A stretch of 5,799 nt of DNA from assembly GCA_902385025.1 (NCBI GenBank), contig CABMDX010000176.1:1-5799 (forward strand), written 5' to 3'. The DNA comes from an uncultured archaeon (GTDB lineage Archaea; Halobacteriota; Methanosarcinia; Methanotrichales; Methanotrichaceae). The translations under genes were made by a program, and so were the position numbers. The notes below the pieces were generated by a model, which saw only the letters and a program-made list of their open reading frames with translations, searched no databases and was not told the DNA's origin. This document shows positions 1-5,742 of this stretch, piece by piece (the first letter of the stretch is position 1; each line of letters opens with the position of its first letter).

Positions 1-1596
1 AGCCAAAAAAGCCTCAGGATACTTGAGGGGCCACTCCACAGCTTCGACCAGAGATTGTTTGGCATCTTCCAGACCGCCCACCTCATTCCAGTGAACCTCC
101 GAGATCTCAACGAATACCTCTCTCATGGCAGAGGGCTCAATTTTCTTGAGAGCATCGCGGTAGGCCTCTGTTGCGACCCTGAGCCTCTCCAGCACCCCGG
201 CCGGGATATCTTCTCTGACATCCAGGTCGGGAAGCGCCCTTTCAAGGGTGCGCATGGCGGCTTCCTTGCACAATGCATAGAGATCAGCGCCCACAAAACC
301 GTGCGTGGCATCTGCGATCTCCTTGAGATCCAGTGATTCGTCCAGGGGCATTCCCCTGGTATGAACATAGAGCACCTCCAGCCGCCCATTTTTATTGGGA
401 ATGCCGATCTCGATCTCTCTATCAAAGCGGCCTCCCCGCCGAATTGCAGGGTCCAGGGCATTGGGCCGGTTGGTGGCAGCGATTACTATCACTTCACCTC
501 TGGCAGATAGCCCGTCCATCAAAGCCAGCAACTGGGCTACCACGCGCCTTTCCAGGTCCCCCGAGACCTCTTCGCGCTTGGGTGCGATGGAATCGATCTC
601 GTCGATGAAGATGATGGAGGGCGCAGCTTTTGTCGCCTCCTCGAAGATCTGGCGCAGCCTCTGCTCGCTTTCGCCATAGAACTTGGATACGATCTCCGGA
701 CCCGAGATGGAGATGAAGTTGGCGTCGGTCTCACTTGCCACAGCCCTGGCGATGAGGGTTTTGCCGGTTCCCGGCGGCCCATGCAGCAGGACTCCGCGCG
801 GAGGATTGATGCCAAGACGTGAGAACAGCTCTGGATGGCGCAGCGGAACCTCGATCATCTCCCGGATTTCCCGAATCTCCCTGGCCAGACCTCCGATGTC
901 CTCATAGGAGATATCCCGCACGTGAAGTGCCAGCTCTTCCAGAGTCTCCCTGGTGATGCTGATGATTGTCTCCTGGGTAATCAGCACCGGGCCGGCGGGC
1001 ATGGTGCTGACCACTGCTAGATTAAGACTATTGTTGATCATCTCCACGCGCAGCATTTCGCCCTTTACAACTGCTCTGCCTTCCAGCACGCGCAGCAAAT
1101 ACTGCGGCCCACCCATGAGCCTGATCTGGCGGGTGGGCGCAACCACGATCTTTCTGGCTGGCCTGGCACGGGCGCGGCAGACCTGCACTTTCGCATCTAT
1201 CCCAACAACGAGGTTCGACCTGGTGTTTCCGTCAATTCTGATGATATCCTGGGGGTCCTCAGGGTTTCCAGGCCAGGCGATCGCATAGACTTTGTCCTTT
1301 CCCCGAATCTCCACGACTCCACCATTCTCTATAGCGAGACTGGCGATGGCCTGGCTCCCGATTCTGGCCACACCCTTCCCCGCATCCTTGTGAAATGCCT
1401 CAGCCACTCGAAGCGATATGAAGTCCTTGCAGCCCGAATCTGCCTGAGGCGGCGAGACGCGTCTTTCGGGATCCTCTGCGCCCAAGTTCTGAGACGGCAT
1501 AGTTTTATCTTGGGCCGCCAAGCTATTCTCCGCTTCTTCCAACTCAGAAGTGCTGCTGGCGGCATTATCCTTCATAATTGGGTCCGTTATGCTCAT
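1..1596 (-). CDS. cdc48: CDC48/VAT-family AAA+ ATPase, C-terminus cut by the window edge
   Basis: Archaeal homologue of p97/VAT, a cytosolic hexameric ATPase that unfolds proteins, often for the proteasome. The reading frame is open for 532 codons without a break and leaves the left edge, so the start of domain D2 is present but about 200-250 residues are missing. Order: a low-complexity, acid- and serine-rich extension (1-57); the CDC48 N-domain (58 to about 227, beginning [11 protein letters not shown]); AAA domain D1 from DISYEDIGG (228) with Walker A GPPGTGKT (273-280), Walker B IIFIDE (328-333), sensor-1 Asn376 and the arginine-finger segment RRGGRF with Arg387 and Arg390; then the linker and start of D2 at VHWNEVGG (501-508). 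All D1 catalytic residues are present, so D1 should be active. It starts 13 bp after the upstream regulator stop, so the two are co-transcribed. GGAG directly abuts the ATG, too close for normal use, so the start is uncertain; Met8 (1573-1575) and Met33 (1498-1500) are alternatives. Confidence 0.96.
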   Translation of the reverse strand, partial: MSITDPIMKDNAASSTSELEEAENSLAAQDKTMPSQNLGAEDPERRVSPPQADSGCKDFISLRVAEAFHKDAGKGVARIGSQAIASLAIENGGVVEIRGKDKVYAIAWPGNPEDPQDIIRIDGNTRSNLVVGIDAKVQVCRARARPARKIVVAPTRQIRLMGGPQYLLRVLEGRAVVKGEMLRVEMINNSLNLAVVSTMPAGPVLITQETIISITRETLEELALHVRDISYEDIGGLAREIREIREMIEVPLRHPELFSRLGINPPRGVLLHGPPGTGKTLIARAVASETDANFISISGPEIVSKFYGESEQRLRQIFEEATKAAPSIIFIDEIDSIAPKREEVSGDLERRVVAQLLALMDGLSARGEVIVIAATNRPNALDPAIRRGGRFDREIEIGIPNKNGRLEVLYVHTRGMPLDESLDLKEIADATHGFVGADLYALCKEAAMRTLERALPDLDVREDIPAGVLERLRVATEAYRDALKKIEPSAMREVFVEISEVHWNEVGGLEDAKQSLVEAVEWPLKYPEAFLA

Positions 1597-1609
1597 CTCC
1601 TGGCAAGAG

Positions 1610-2236
1610 TCAGATGCTCCATTCTTGACCCCTGAGCTGAACAGCGCCGCGCTCTTCCAGCTTTTTCAGCCGGTCCTCGACAACGGTCTCCGGAACCTCC
1701 AGCCTCGAGGCCAGGTCATGGCTCCGGCAGCCGCCAGAGAGGAGAGCCACCAGGATTTCTGACTCAAGCAGATCTCTGGCATAGCTTTGAGCTGCGCCTG
1801 CTGCTGTTTGCATGACCTCCATCTCTTTTGACTCGATCTCTTCCAGAGCCTTTCTCATCTCACGCCTCTCGCTTTCAAGATGAGTGAGCTCGTCTCTGAG
1901 CAGCTTTAGGTCCTGGGCCATCATTTTGGACTCGCCGCGAGGAGCATTCTCGGATCGATAGGCAGTAACGCCATAGGAATGGGGGGAAAACGACACTTCT
2001 AGAGTCGTCTTTTGAGCTATCCGAAAGTACTTTCTGCGTCCCTGTTCCTGATAGCATTCAACAAGTCCGGCCCGCTCCAGCATAAGAAGGTGGTCGATGA
2101 CGGCCTTTGGCCCCACATCCAGACGCTTGGCCATCTCATTGAAGTAAAACGGCCTGACGGAGAGCAATTGAAGAATGCGTCTCCTATTTTCGTTTCCCAG
2201 TATATCCAGAAGCTCTATGGGGTCCAAGAACATCAC
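1610..2236 (-). CDS. Phr-like ArsR-family winged-helix regulator with coiled coil and second C-terminal HTH
   Basis: A 208-residue DNA-binding protein. Residues 5-75 form a winged HTH of the ArsR superfamily ([17 protein letters not shown], then [10 protein letters not shown] as the recognition segment, then LERAGLVE and a basic wing RRKYFRI). This stretch closely resembles, as I recall it, Pyrococcus Phr, the archaeal heat-shock repressor, including the following segment [15 protein letters not shown]. There is no ELCVCDL-type metal site, so a metal sensor is unlikely. Residues 106-145 are rich in Glu, Lys, Arg and Leu and look like a dimerising coiled coil. Residues 155-208 ([37 protein letters not shown]) look like a second winged HTH, which I do not recall in Phr. 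The first codon is GTG (2234-2236), followed at once by ATG (2231-2233); both fit a leaderless transcript from the TATA box at 2254-2261. It heads an operon with the CDC48 gene. Regulation of that ATPase and of itself is inferred from Phr. Confidence 0.88.
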   Translation of the reverse strand: MMFLDPIELLDILGNENRRRILQLLSVRPFYFNEMAKRLDVGPKAVIDHLLMLERAGLVECYQEQGRRKYFRIAQKTTLEVSFSPHSYGVTAYRSENAPRGESKMMAQDLKLLRDELTHLESERREMRKALEEIESKEMEVMQTAAGAAQSYARDLLESEILVALLSGGCRSHDLASRLEVPETVVEDRLKKLEERGAVQLRGQEWSI

Positions 2237-2241
2237 TCGAA

Positions 2242-2256
2242 ATTGATTTATTGATT
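2242..2256. repeat. Tandem ATTGATT repeat next to the operon TATA box
   Basis: ATTGATT occurs twice, at 2242-2248 and 2250-2256, with the copies 8 bp apart. They lie between the TATA box and the predicted start site of the regulator operon. This could be a repressor contact site or just AT-rich promoter sequence. It does not match the Phr consensus I recall (TTTA, TGGTAA, AAAA blocks). Confidence 0.35.
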
Positions 2257-2261
2257 ATAAA
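2254..2261 (-). promoter_or_regulatory. TATA box of the regulator-cdc48 operon
   Basis: The minus strand reads TTTATAAT here, preceded by a purine-rich BRE-like CAAAG. Its centre is 24-25 bp before the ATG at 2233 and about 21 bp before the GTG at 2236. This is the usual archaeal TATA-to-start-site distance, so transcription should begin at or next to the start codon. No Shine-Dalgarno sequence precedes the gene, which agrees with a leaderless mRNA. Confidence 0.6.
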
Positions 2262-2265
2262 CTTT

Positions 2266-2278
2266 GAGTTAGTAACTC
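2266..2278. promoter_or_regulatory. Perfect 13-bp palindrome, candidate operator
   Basis: GAGTTA-G-TAACTC is a perfect 6+1+6 inverted repeat. It sits 4 bp upstream of the TATA box of the regulator operon (reading on the minus strand), abutting its BRE region, and 4 bp before the TTAAATAAA element of the divergent gene. A dimeric winged-helix protein bound here could affect both promoters. Regulatory function is inferred from position and symmetry. Confidence 0.45.
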
Positions 2279-2282
2279 CAGG

Positions 2283-2291
2283 TTAAATAAA
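2283..2291 (+). promoter_or_regulatory. TATA-like element of the LLM oxidoreductase gene
   Basis: TTAAATAAA is the best A/T-rich box upstream of the gene at 2361. Counting about 25 bp downstream predicts a start near 2312 and a leader of roughly 49 nt, which contains the GGAG ribosome site. Confidence 0.45.
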
Positions 2292-2293
2292 TC

Positions 2294-2309
2294 TTGCGGT
2301 GCACCACAA
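2294..2309. promoter_or_regulatory. 16-bp near-perfect dyad between TATA and predicted start site
   Basis: TTGCGGTGCACCACAA has seven of eight symmetric base pairs, with a perfect GGTGCACC core at 2298-2305. It lies just downstream of the TTAAATAAA box and ahead of the predicted transcription start, a common operator position for archaeal repressors. Its sequence differs from the other palindrome, so it may serve a different protein. Confidence 0.45.
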
Positions 2310-2348
2310 CTCGGATATTCGGCTGCATAGAAATCGTTCAATTATCCT

Positions 2349-2352
2349 GGAG
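2349..2352 (+). promoter_or_regulatory. Shine-Dalgarno site for the LLM gene
   Basis: GGAG ends 8 nt before the ATG at 2361 and fixes that start. This gene appears to be translated from a leadered mRNA, unlike the divergent regulator. Confidence 0.6.
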
Positions 2353-2360
2353 ATCTCTTT

Positions 2361-3173
2361 ATGCATTACGGTATTGAAATCGTCCCCCTCGGCCCTTACA
2401 GCGATCCCCGATCCGTTTTGGAGCTTGCAGTAGCAGCAGAGGAAGCTGGATGGCAGGGCGTATGGCTATGGGATCATCTTCTTTTTCCCTATGGCGCTGG
2501 CGACCCCTGGATCTCGCTCGCGGCTGTAGCTACGGCCACAAAAAAACTGAAGCTATGTACCGGCATCTCGCCCCTGCCCCGCTACCGGCCTCATCTTCTG
2601 GCGCGTCTCCTGACAGGGCTTGATCTGCTGAGCCAGGGGCGTGTGATCTTTGGAACAGGTCTGGGCGTTTCCCGAGACTTCATCCCCTTCGGAGAGACCG
2701 GCAGCGATAAGACTCGAGCCGAAATGGCAGACGAGGGTTTGGACTTTCTTGCAGCTCTGCTTTCTGGCAAGAAGTTCTGCCATCAGGGAAAGTTCTATAC
2801 AGCAGATGATGTTCACCTGATTCCGATTCCCGTGCAAAGGCCGCACATACCGGTCTGGATAGGAGGAGAAAGCCGGGCGGCAATGCGCCGGGCTGCGAGA
2901 TGGGACGGCTGGATCATGAACACCATCGACGAGCAGCAGAATATCACCAAAACGCCGGCAAAAATCGCTGAAGATCTCGCTTACATCCTCGAACACCGCT
3001 CGTCCTCGTCTCCGTTCGATGTTGCAGTGGACGGAATCAGCAATCCGGATGACTATTCACTGGTGGGCGAGTACGAGGACGCCAAAGCTACCTGGTGGTT
3101 TGAATCCATATTTGCCATGCGGGGCTCGCACGAGAAGATGCTGGGCCGCATCAGGGCCGGGCCGCCGGGATAG
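2361..3173 (+). CDS. LLM-class (luciferase-like) flavin/F420-dependent oxidoreductase
   Basis: A 270-residue member of the bacterial luciferase-like TIM-barrel family, whose members use FMN or coenzyme F420 for hydride transfer or monooxygenation. Visible family signatures are the N-terminal strand and helix (LAVAAEEAGWQGVWLWDHL, 22-40), the barrel strand KLKLCTGI (62-69), RVIFGTGLG (94-102), PHIPVWIGG (161-169) followed by AARWDGW (178-184), and the typical tail RIRAGPPG at the C-terminus. That tail shows the protein is complete, though on the short side for the family. In a methanogen F420 is the likelier cofactor, but the sequence alone does not settle this and the substrate cannot be read. 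It is not obviously Mer, the methylene-tetrahydromethanopterin reductase of the same superfamily. It is single-gene, divergent from the Phr-like regulator, and shares with it a promoter region carrying two dyads. Confidence 0.9.
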   Translation: MHYGIEIVPLGPYSDPRSVLELAVAAEEAGWQGVWLWDHLLFPYGAGDPWISLAAVATATKKLKLCTGISPLPRYRPHLLARLLTGLDLLSQGRVIFGTGLGVSRDFIPFGETGSDKTRAEMADEGLDFLAALLSGKKFCHQGKFYTADDVHLIPIPVQRPHIPVWIGGESRAAMRRAARWDGWIMNTIDEQQNITKTPAKIAEDLAYILEHRSSSSPFDVAVDGISNPDDYSLVGEYEDAKATWWFESIFAMRGSHEKMLGRIRAGPPG

Positions 3174-3188
3174 CTATTGCGGGCTATC
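3169..3188. terminator. Inverted repeat spanning the two convergent stop codons
   Basis: GATAGC (3169-3174) and GCTATC (3183-3188) form a 6-bp stem with an 8-nt loop. The TAG stop of the plus-strand gene lies in the left arm and the TAG stop of the minus-strand gene in the right arm. No U-tract follows on either strand, so it is not a standard archaeal terminator; it might block convergent transcription or protect the 3' ends, or be chance. Confidence 0.3.
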
Positions 3189-3486
3189 TGATGCTCAGGA
3201 TAAACCAGAAGAACGCCACCCCGATTATAATGAGCAGCCCGCTCACCAGCCTGCTGTGGCCTACCCTCCAGCGGGCAAGAGTAAATCTTATGCTGATCAG
3301 GGCATGCACCAGGAAGAAGAAGACAAGCAGCAGGTCAAGCTGGGTGTGCATGTATCTTGCCTCCTGCAAAGACAGGACAACCCTGTTGTACCAGGCATAT
3401 CCCGAGATCAGGAAGATAATCACGAGAACGAGGAGGAGCCATGCAGAGAGGCGGTTGATTTTGACGAGAAGCCGGCCGTAATTCAA
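3184..3486 (-). CDS. Small three-helix membrane protein, family not recognised
   Basis: About 100 residues from the TTG at 3484-3486, which is preceded by GGTGGT at 6-nt spacing and gives a natural N-terminus (NYGRLLVKINRL). The frame stays open to a TTG at 3517-3519 (111 residues), with another TTG at 3505-3507, so the start is uncertain. Three hydrophobic segments are clear: about residues 15-33 (LLLVLVIIFLISGYAW), 50-68 (LDLLLVFFFLVHALISIRF) and 82-98 (SGLLIIIGVAFFWFILS). A basic loop (LARWRVGHSR) lies between helices 2 and 3. His47 and His61 flank or lie in helix 2, 14 residues apart, and Gly30 lies in helix 1 (SGY). Such spacing occurs in di-heme b-type membrane subunits, so a small cytochrome-b-like anchor is one possibility, held weakly. 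It is convergent with the LLM gene, 10 bp away, and no partner subunit is visible. Confidence 0.72.
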   Translation of the reverse strand: MNYGRLLVKINRLSAWLLLVLVIIFLISGYAWYNRVVLSLQEARYMHTQLDLLLVFFFLVHALISIRFTLARWRVGHSRLVSGLLIIIGVAFFWFILSIR

Positions 3487-3519
3487 AGGGAGACCACCAT
3501 TGTTCAATGAATTAACCAA

Positions 3520-3606
3520 AATAACAATTAAATCTTACGACATTTGAGAATAGTCTTTTGCCTATGCTTCTGCATATGCTCATATTGGTAATCAACATAT
3601 GGCACT
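3520..3606. other. AT-rich intergenic spacer
   Basis: It separates the membrane-protein gene from the acylphosphatase-like gene. A weak TATA-like TTTAATTG (minus strand, 3525-3532) would start transcription near 3504, close to the TTG at 3505-3507. A small hairpin TATGC-TTCT-GCATA occurs at 3563-3576 and CATATG appears twice. None is a convincing terminator. Confidence 0.3.
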
Positions 3607-4193
3607 TCACTGCATACCCAGGCGATCCTTTATCGCTCGAACATCAGCCTGTATCCGCCTGAAATTGCTTGCATATCCCGGCTGAATGTCTTCCCTCAAT
3701 CCCCTGATCTCTTCAAGTGTCGCATCTGTGGTTTTGCGCATCACTTTTATCTCGCCCAGCGTCTCCTCGCCGATTTTGCGCACTGCTTTGAAATCTTCCC
3801 GGATCTGAGGGATGGCATCGGTATTTGCCTTGATCTGAGGTAGTACGTCTGTGTTCTCCTTCACTACGAGAAGAAGCGGTATGGCCTTATTCATCTGAAA
3901 CGCCGTATGTATTGATGCAAATTGCCACAAAGGCATTACATCGCCGGCATAGTCCTCTGATTTCACGTTATCCACATTGGCAAGCGGTGGTCGCTCTTTT
4001 TTGGCTGAATTATAAAACTTCGTGATTCTCTGCTCATCACCTTCAACCAGTGCTATGACTACCTTTCCCCCTTCTTCATCATCATTGTAGACTCAAAGCC
4101 CCTGAGAGCCAGGCGCATTGCTATCTCTGTAAGGCAGGGCCTGTAGCCCACATCATGCACTTTGGGACCGGAGATTTTGACCTTAAGCTTCAT
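3607..4193 (-). pseudogene. Frameshifted acylphosphatase-like protein with helical repeat tail
   Basis: Two overlapping frames together make one acylphosphatase-like protein. From ATG at 4191-4193 the first frame gives MKLKVKISGPKVHDVGYRP and LALRGFE, then stops at TAG 4059-4061 (44 residues). The second frame, open from 4092 to the TGA at 3607-3609, continues VYNDDEEGGKVVIALVEGD. Inserting one base near 4092-4097 restores a 195-residue protein: an acylphosphatase domain (about 1-72) with the GxxxxxVGYR phosphate loop (Arg18) and Asn37, whose 19-residue separation fits the catalytic Arg-Asn pair of the family; then a tail with decad repeats ENTDVLPQIK (113-122) and ANTDAIPQIR (123-132) and an amphipathic C-terminus ending RIQADVRAIKDRLGMQ. 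Acylphosphatases hydrolyse acyl phosphates; the job of the tail is unknown. The second frame alone has only a GTG start at 3973-3975 with no domain of its own, so calling it a separate gene would be misleading. A sequencing error is as likely as real decay. Confidence 0.82.
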
Positions 4194-4221
4194 TCTCTTC
4201 TATTGATGTGTATCCGTTTAA

Positions 4222-4229
4222 CTATTTAT
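4222..4229 (-). promoter_or_regulatory. TATA-like box of the acylphosphatase-like gene
   Basis: The minus strand reads ATAAATAG. A start about 25 bp downstream falls near 4200, leaving a leader of about 7-8 nt before the ATG at 4193. The bases before the ATG (GAAGAGA) contain no good Shine-Dalgarno match, which suits a nearly leaderless mRNA. Confidence 0.45.
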
Positions 4230-4244
4230 TTCTTGCATAAGGAG

Positions 4245-4249
4245 AAAAA
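4245..4249 (-). terminator. U-tract after the radical SAM gene
   Basis: Five consecutive T residues on the minus strand lie about 18 nt after the TAG stop of the radical SAM gene and before the next TATA box. Short U-tracts suffice for archaeal RNA polymerase termination. Position supports it; the tract is short. Confidence 0.4.
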
Positions 4250-4266
4250 TAGATATCAATAGTTTC

Positions 4267-5742
4267 CTAAGTCACTCCCTTGCACAGCTCCCCGCTCTCC
4301 AGATCTTCTCTGAAGAAATCACGAGTCGTCCTTCTTCTCAGAGCCAGATCGAGCTTTCTCCTGGCGTAAAAGGGAGCAAGCCGGAGAATCTCATTGACGA
4401 ACCAGCGAGGATAAAGCCTCTTGACCTTGTTGTATCGCATCCAATCCAGGTCGTAGTAGCGGGCGTTCATCTGCCAGGTGATGTACTGCACCTCTTCGTC
4501 GCTGAGATGATGGGTCTTGAGGTTTGCATGCAGCCCGTCATATTTTGTAAAATCGTTCCTGGTGACAAGTCCCATCTCCTCCAATTCCGCTCTCATTTGC
4601 GTCTTGGGATAGGGCGTCGAGATGTAGAATATGGGGAAATCCACCTTCAGTTGCCTCGCCAGCCGGAAGTTTTCCCACATATCCTCTTCATCGTCATCCG
4701 GGTTGCCGCTGATGAGCCCTGTGGAGACTATGATGTTGTTCTCATGCAGATATCTCACCGCCTTTTCCGCATCATCGGACATCTTGCCCTTTCCCAGAAA
4801 CTGCAGATTGCGCTTGTTTATGCTTTCCACGCCCAAAAAGACGCCATCAAAACCAGCTTCTCCCATTTTGTCAACCAGTCGCCTGCTCGAAGCTATGCCT
4901 GAGGCAGATGCCTGGGTCTTGTAGCGCAGATGGGTCAGGCCGGCATCGATAATGGCCTGGCAGAGCAGCTCCAGCCTCTTCGGGTCGAGCGTGATGTTGT
5001 CATCAGGAAAGAATATAGATCCGGCTCCGTGAGCCTCAGCATCCTGGATATCGGCTATGACCCGCTCTATGGAAAATTTGCGAAATCGTCGGCCGTACAT
5101 GAGGTTTATGCTGCAAAACTTGCATCCCTGAGTGCATCCCCGGCTGCTCTCGACTGAGTCAATGGGGACATCGAAGCTGTAGAAGCCTTTTTTTATGAGA
5201 CGCACGTCCCGGTTAGGCATCTTGATATCTTCAACTTTAAGAAGCGGCCTGCCTGGGTTATGAATCATCTTGCGTCCACTCTCAGAGTCGCCATTTACCT
5301 CATGGTAAGAGAGTCCCAGGATCCCTTTGAGGTTTTTGCCTTTTATAATGGCCTCCACCAGTTCCCTGAATGTGGCTTCCCCCTCGCCCCGCACGATATA
5401 ATCGATGAGCTCCGCAACACTGCTGTTGCCTATCTCCTCGCAGGCAAGCGTGGGATGGTAGCCCCCAAAAACGGTCCGGGCTCCCGCCTCTTTTGCAATC
5501 CTTGCCAGCTCCAGTGCCTCATGGTACTGAAAGCTCATGGCGGTGAGGCCCACCAGGTCGTAGCCGTTCACGATTCTTTTGACATAGTCGCGGTGAGACT
5601 TCAGGCCGTGAATGTCTGCCACATGAACAGTGCAAATGTCATCCACATGCGCTGCCAGTGACACAAGCCCAAGGCTGGGCAGGCGGGCTATGCGGTCAAA
5701 GTCCGGCTGGACTACTGGCGAGGAGAGCAGAAGTATCTTCAT
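4267..5742 (-). CDS. B12-binding-domain radical SAM protein, HpnR-like architecture
   Basis: A 491-residue cytosolic enzyme. Residues 1 to about 145 are a Rossmann-type cobalamin-binding domain (KILLLSSP, LPSLGLVSLAAHV, YDLVGLTAMSFQYHEALELA, FGGYHPTL at 92-99, DYIVRGEGEATF). It has DIH at 43-45 but not the full DxHxxG lower-ligand motif, as in many radical SAM methylases. Residues 195-410 are the radical SAM barrel, with the iron-sulfur motif GCTQGCKFC (Cys203, Cys207, Cys210), FFPDDNI (244-250), FLGVES (302-307) and STPYPKT (375-381). The C-terminal 100 residues (410-491) are helical and very basic. From memory, the HRDY segment after the first strands, the MYGRRFRKFS stretch after the cluster and the TPYP region resemble the hopanoid C-3 methylase HpnR. 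Probable role: methyl transfer or radical C-C chemistry on a hydrophobic substrate, perhaps a lipid or cofactor; the substrate is unknown. Start: the ATG at 5740-5742, since a stop lies in frame at 5752-5754. No strong ribosome site. Confidence 0.92.
   Translation of the reverse strand: MKILLLSSPVVQPDFDRIARLPSLGLVSLAAHVDDICTVHVADIHGLKSHRDYVKRIVNGYDLVGLTAMSFQYHEALELARIAKEAGARTVFGGYHPTLACEEIGNSSVAELIDYIVRGEGEATFRELVEAIIKGKNLKGILGLSYHEVNGDSESGRKMIHNPGRPLLKVEDIKMPNRDVRLIKKGFYSFDVPIDSVESSRGCTQGCKFCSINLMYGRRFRKFSIERVIADIQDAEAHGAGSIFFPDDNITLDPKRLELLCQAIIDAGLTHLRYKTQASASGIASSRRLVDKMGEAGFDGVFLGVESINKRNLQFLGKGKMSDDAEKAVRYLHENNIIVSTGLISGNPDDDEEDMWENFRLARQLKVDFPIFYISTPYPKTQMRAELEEMGLVTRNDFTKYDGLHANLKTHHLSDEEVQYITWQMNARYYDLDWMRYNKVKRLYPRWFVNEILRLAPFYARRKLDLALRRRTTRDFFREDLESGELCKGVT

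Noticed and set aside
123..1288. Several plus- and minus-strand ORFs of 60-112 residues
   Set aside because: All lie in other frames of the CDC48 coding sequence, which has clear AAA+ motifs throughout.
3171..3186. Possible pyrrolysine readthrough of TAG stops (LLM, membrane and radical SAM genes)
   Set aside because: Readthrough would add only short tails, the LLM protein already ends at its canonical family terminus, and no methylamine genes are present.
3019..3510. Plus-strand 163-residue ORF
   Set aside because: It overlaps the end of the LLM gene and the antisense of the membrane gene; its composition (runs of Glu, Gln, Lys) is what antisense of hydrophobic helices gives.
3586..3591. 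TGGTAA, the central block of the Phr consensus
   Set aside because: The flanking TTTA and AAAA blocks are not at the right spacing and it is not in a proven promoter, so it is probably chance.
3607..3975. A stand-alone 122-residue hypothetical protein starting at GTG
   Set aside because: The frame stays open upstream to 4092 and continues an acylphosphatase domain begun in the other frame, so it is a fragment of a longer gene.
3976..4193. A small toxin-antitoxin-like gene pair upstream of the 122-residue ORF
   Set aside because: The short upstream frame has the acylphosphatase phosphate loop and joins the downstream frame; no toxin or antitoxin motif is present.
4507..5661. Plus-strand ORFs of 75-133 residues
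   Set aside because: They are antisense to the radical SAM gene and show no family motif or ribosome site.
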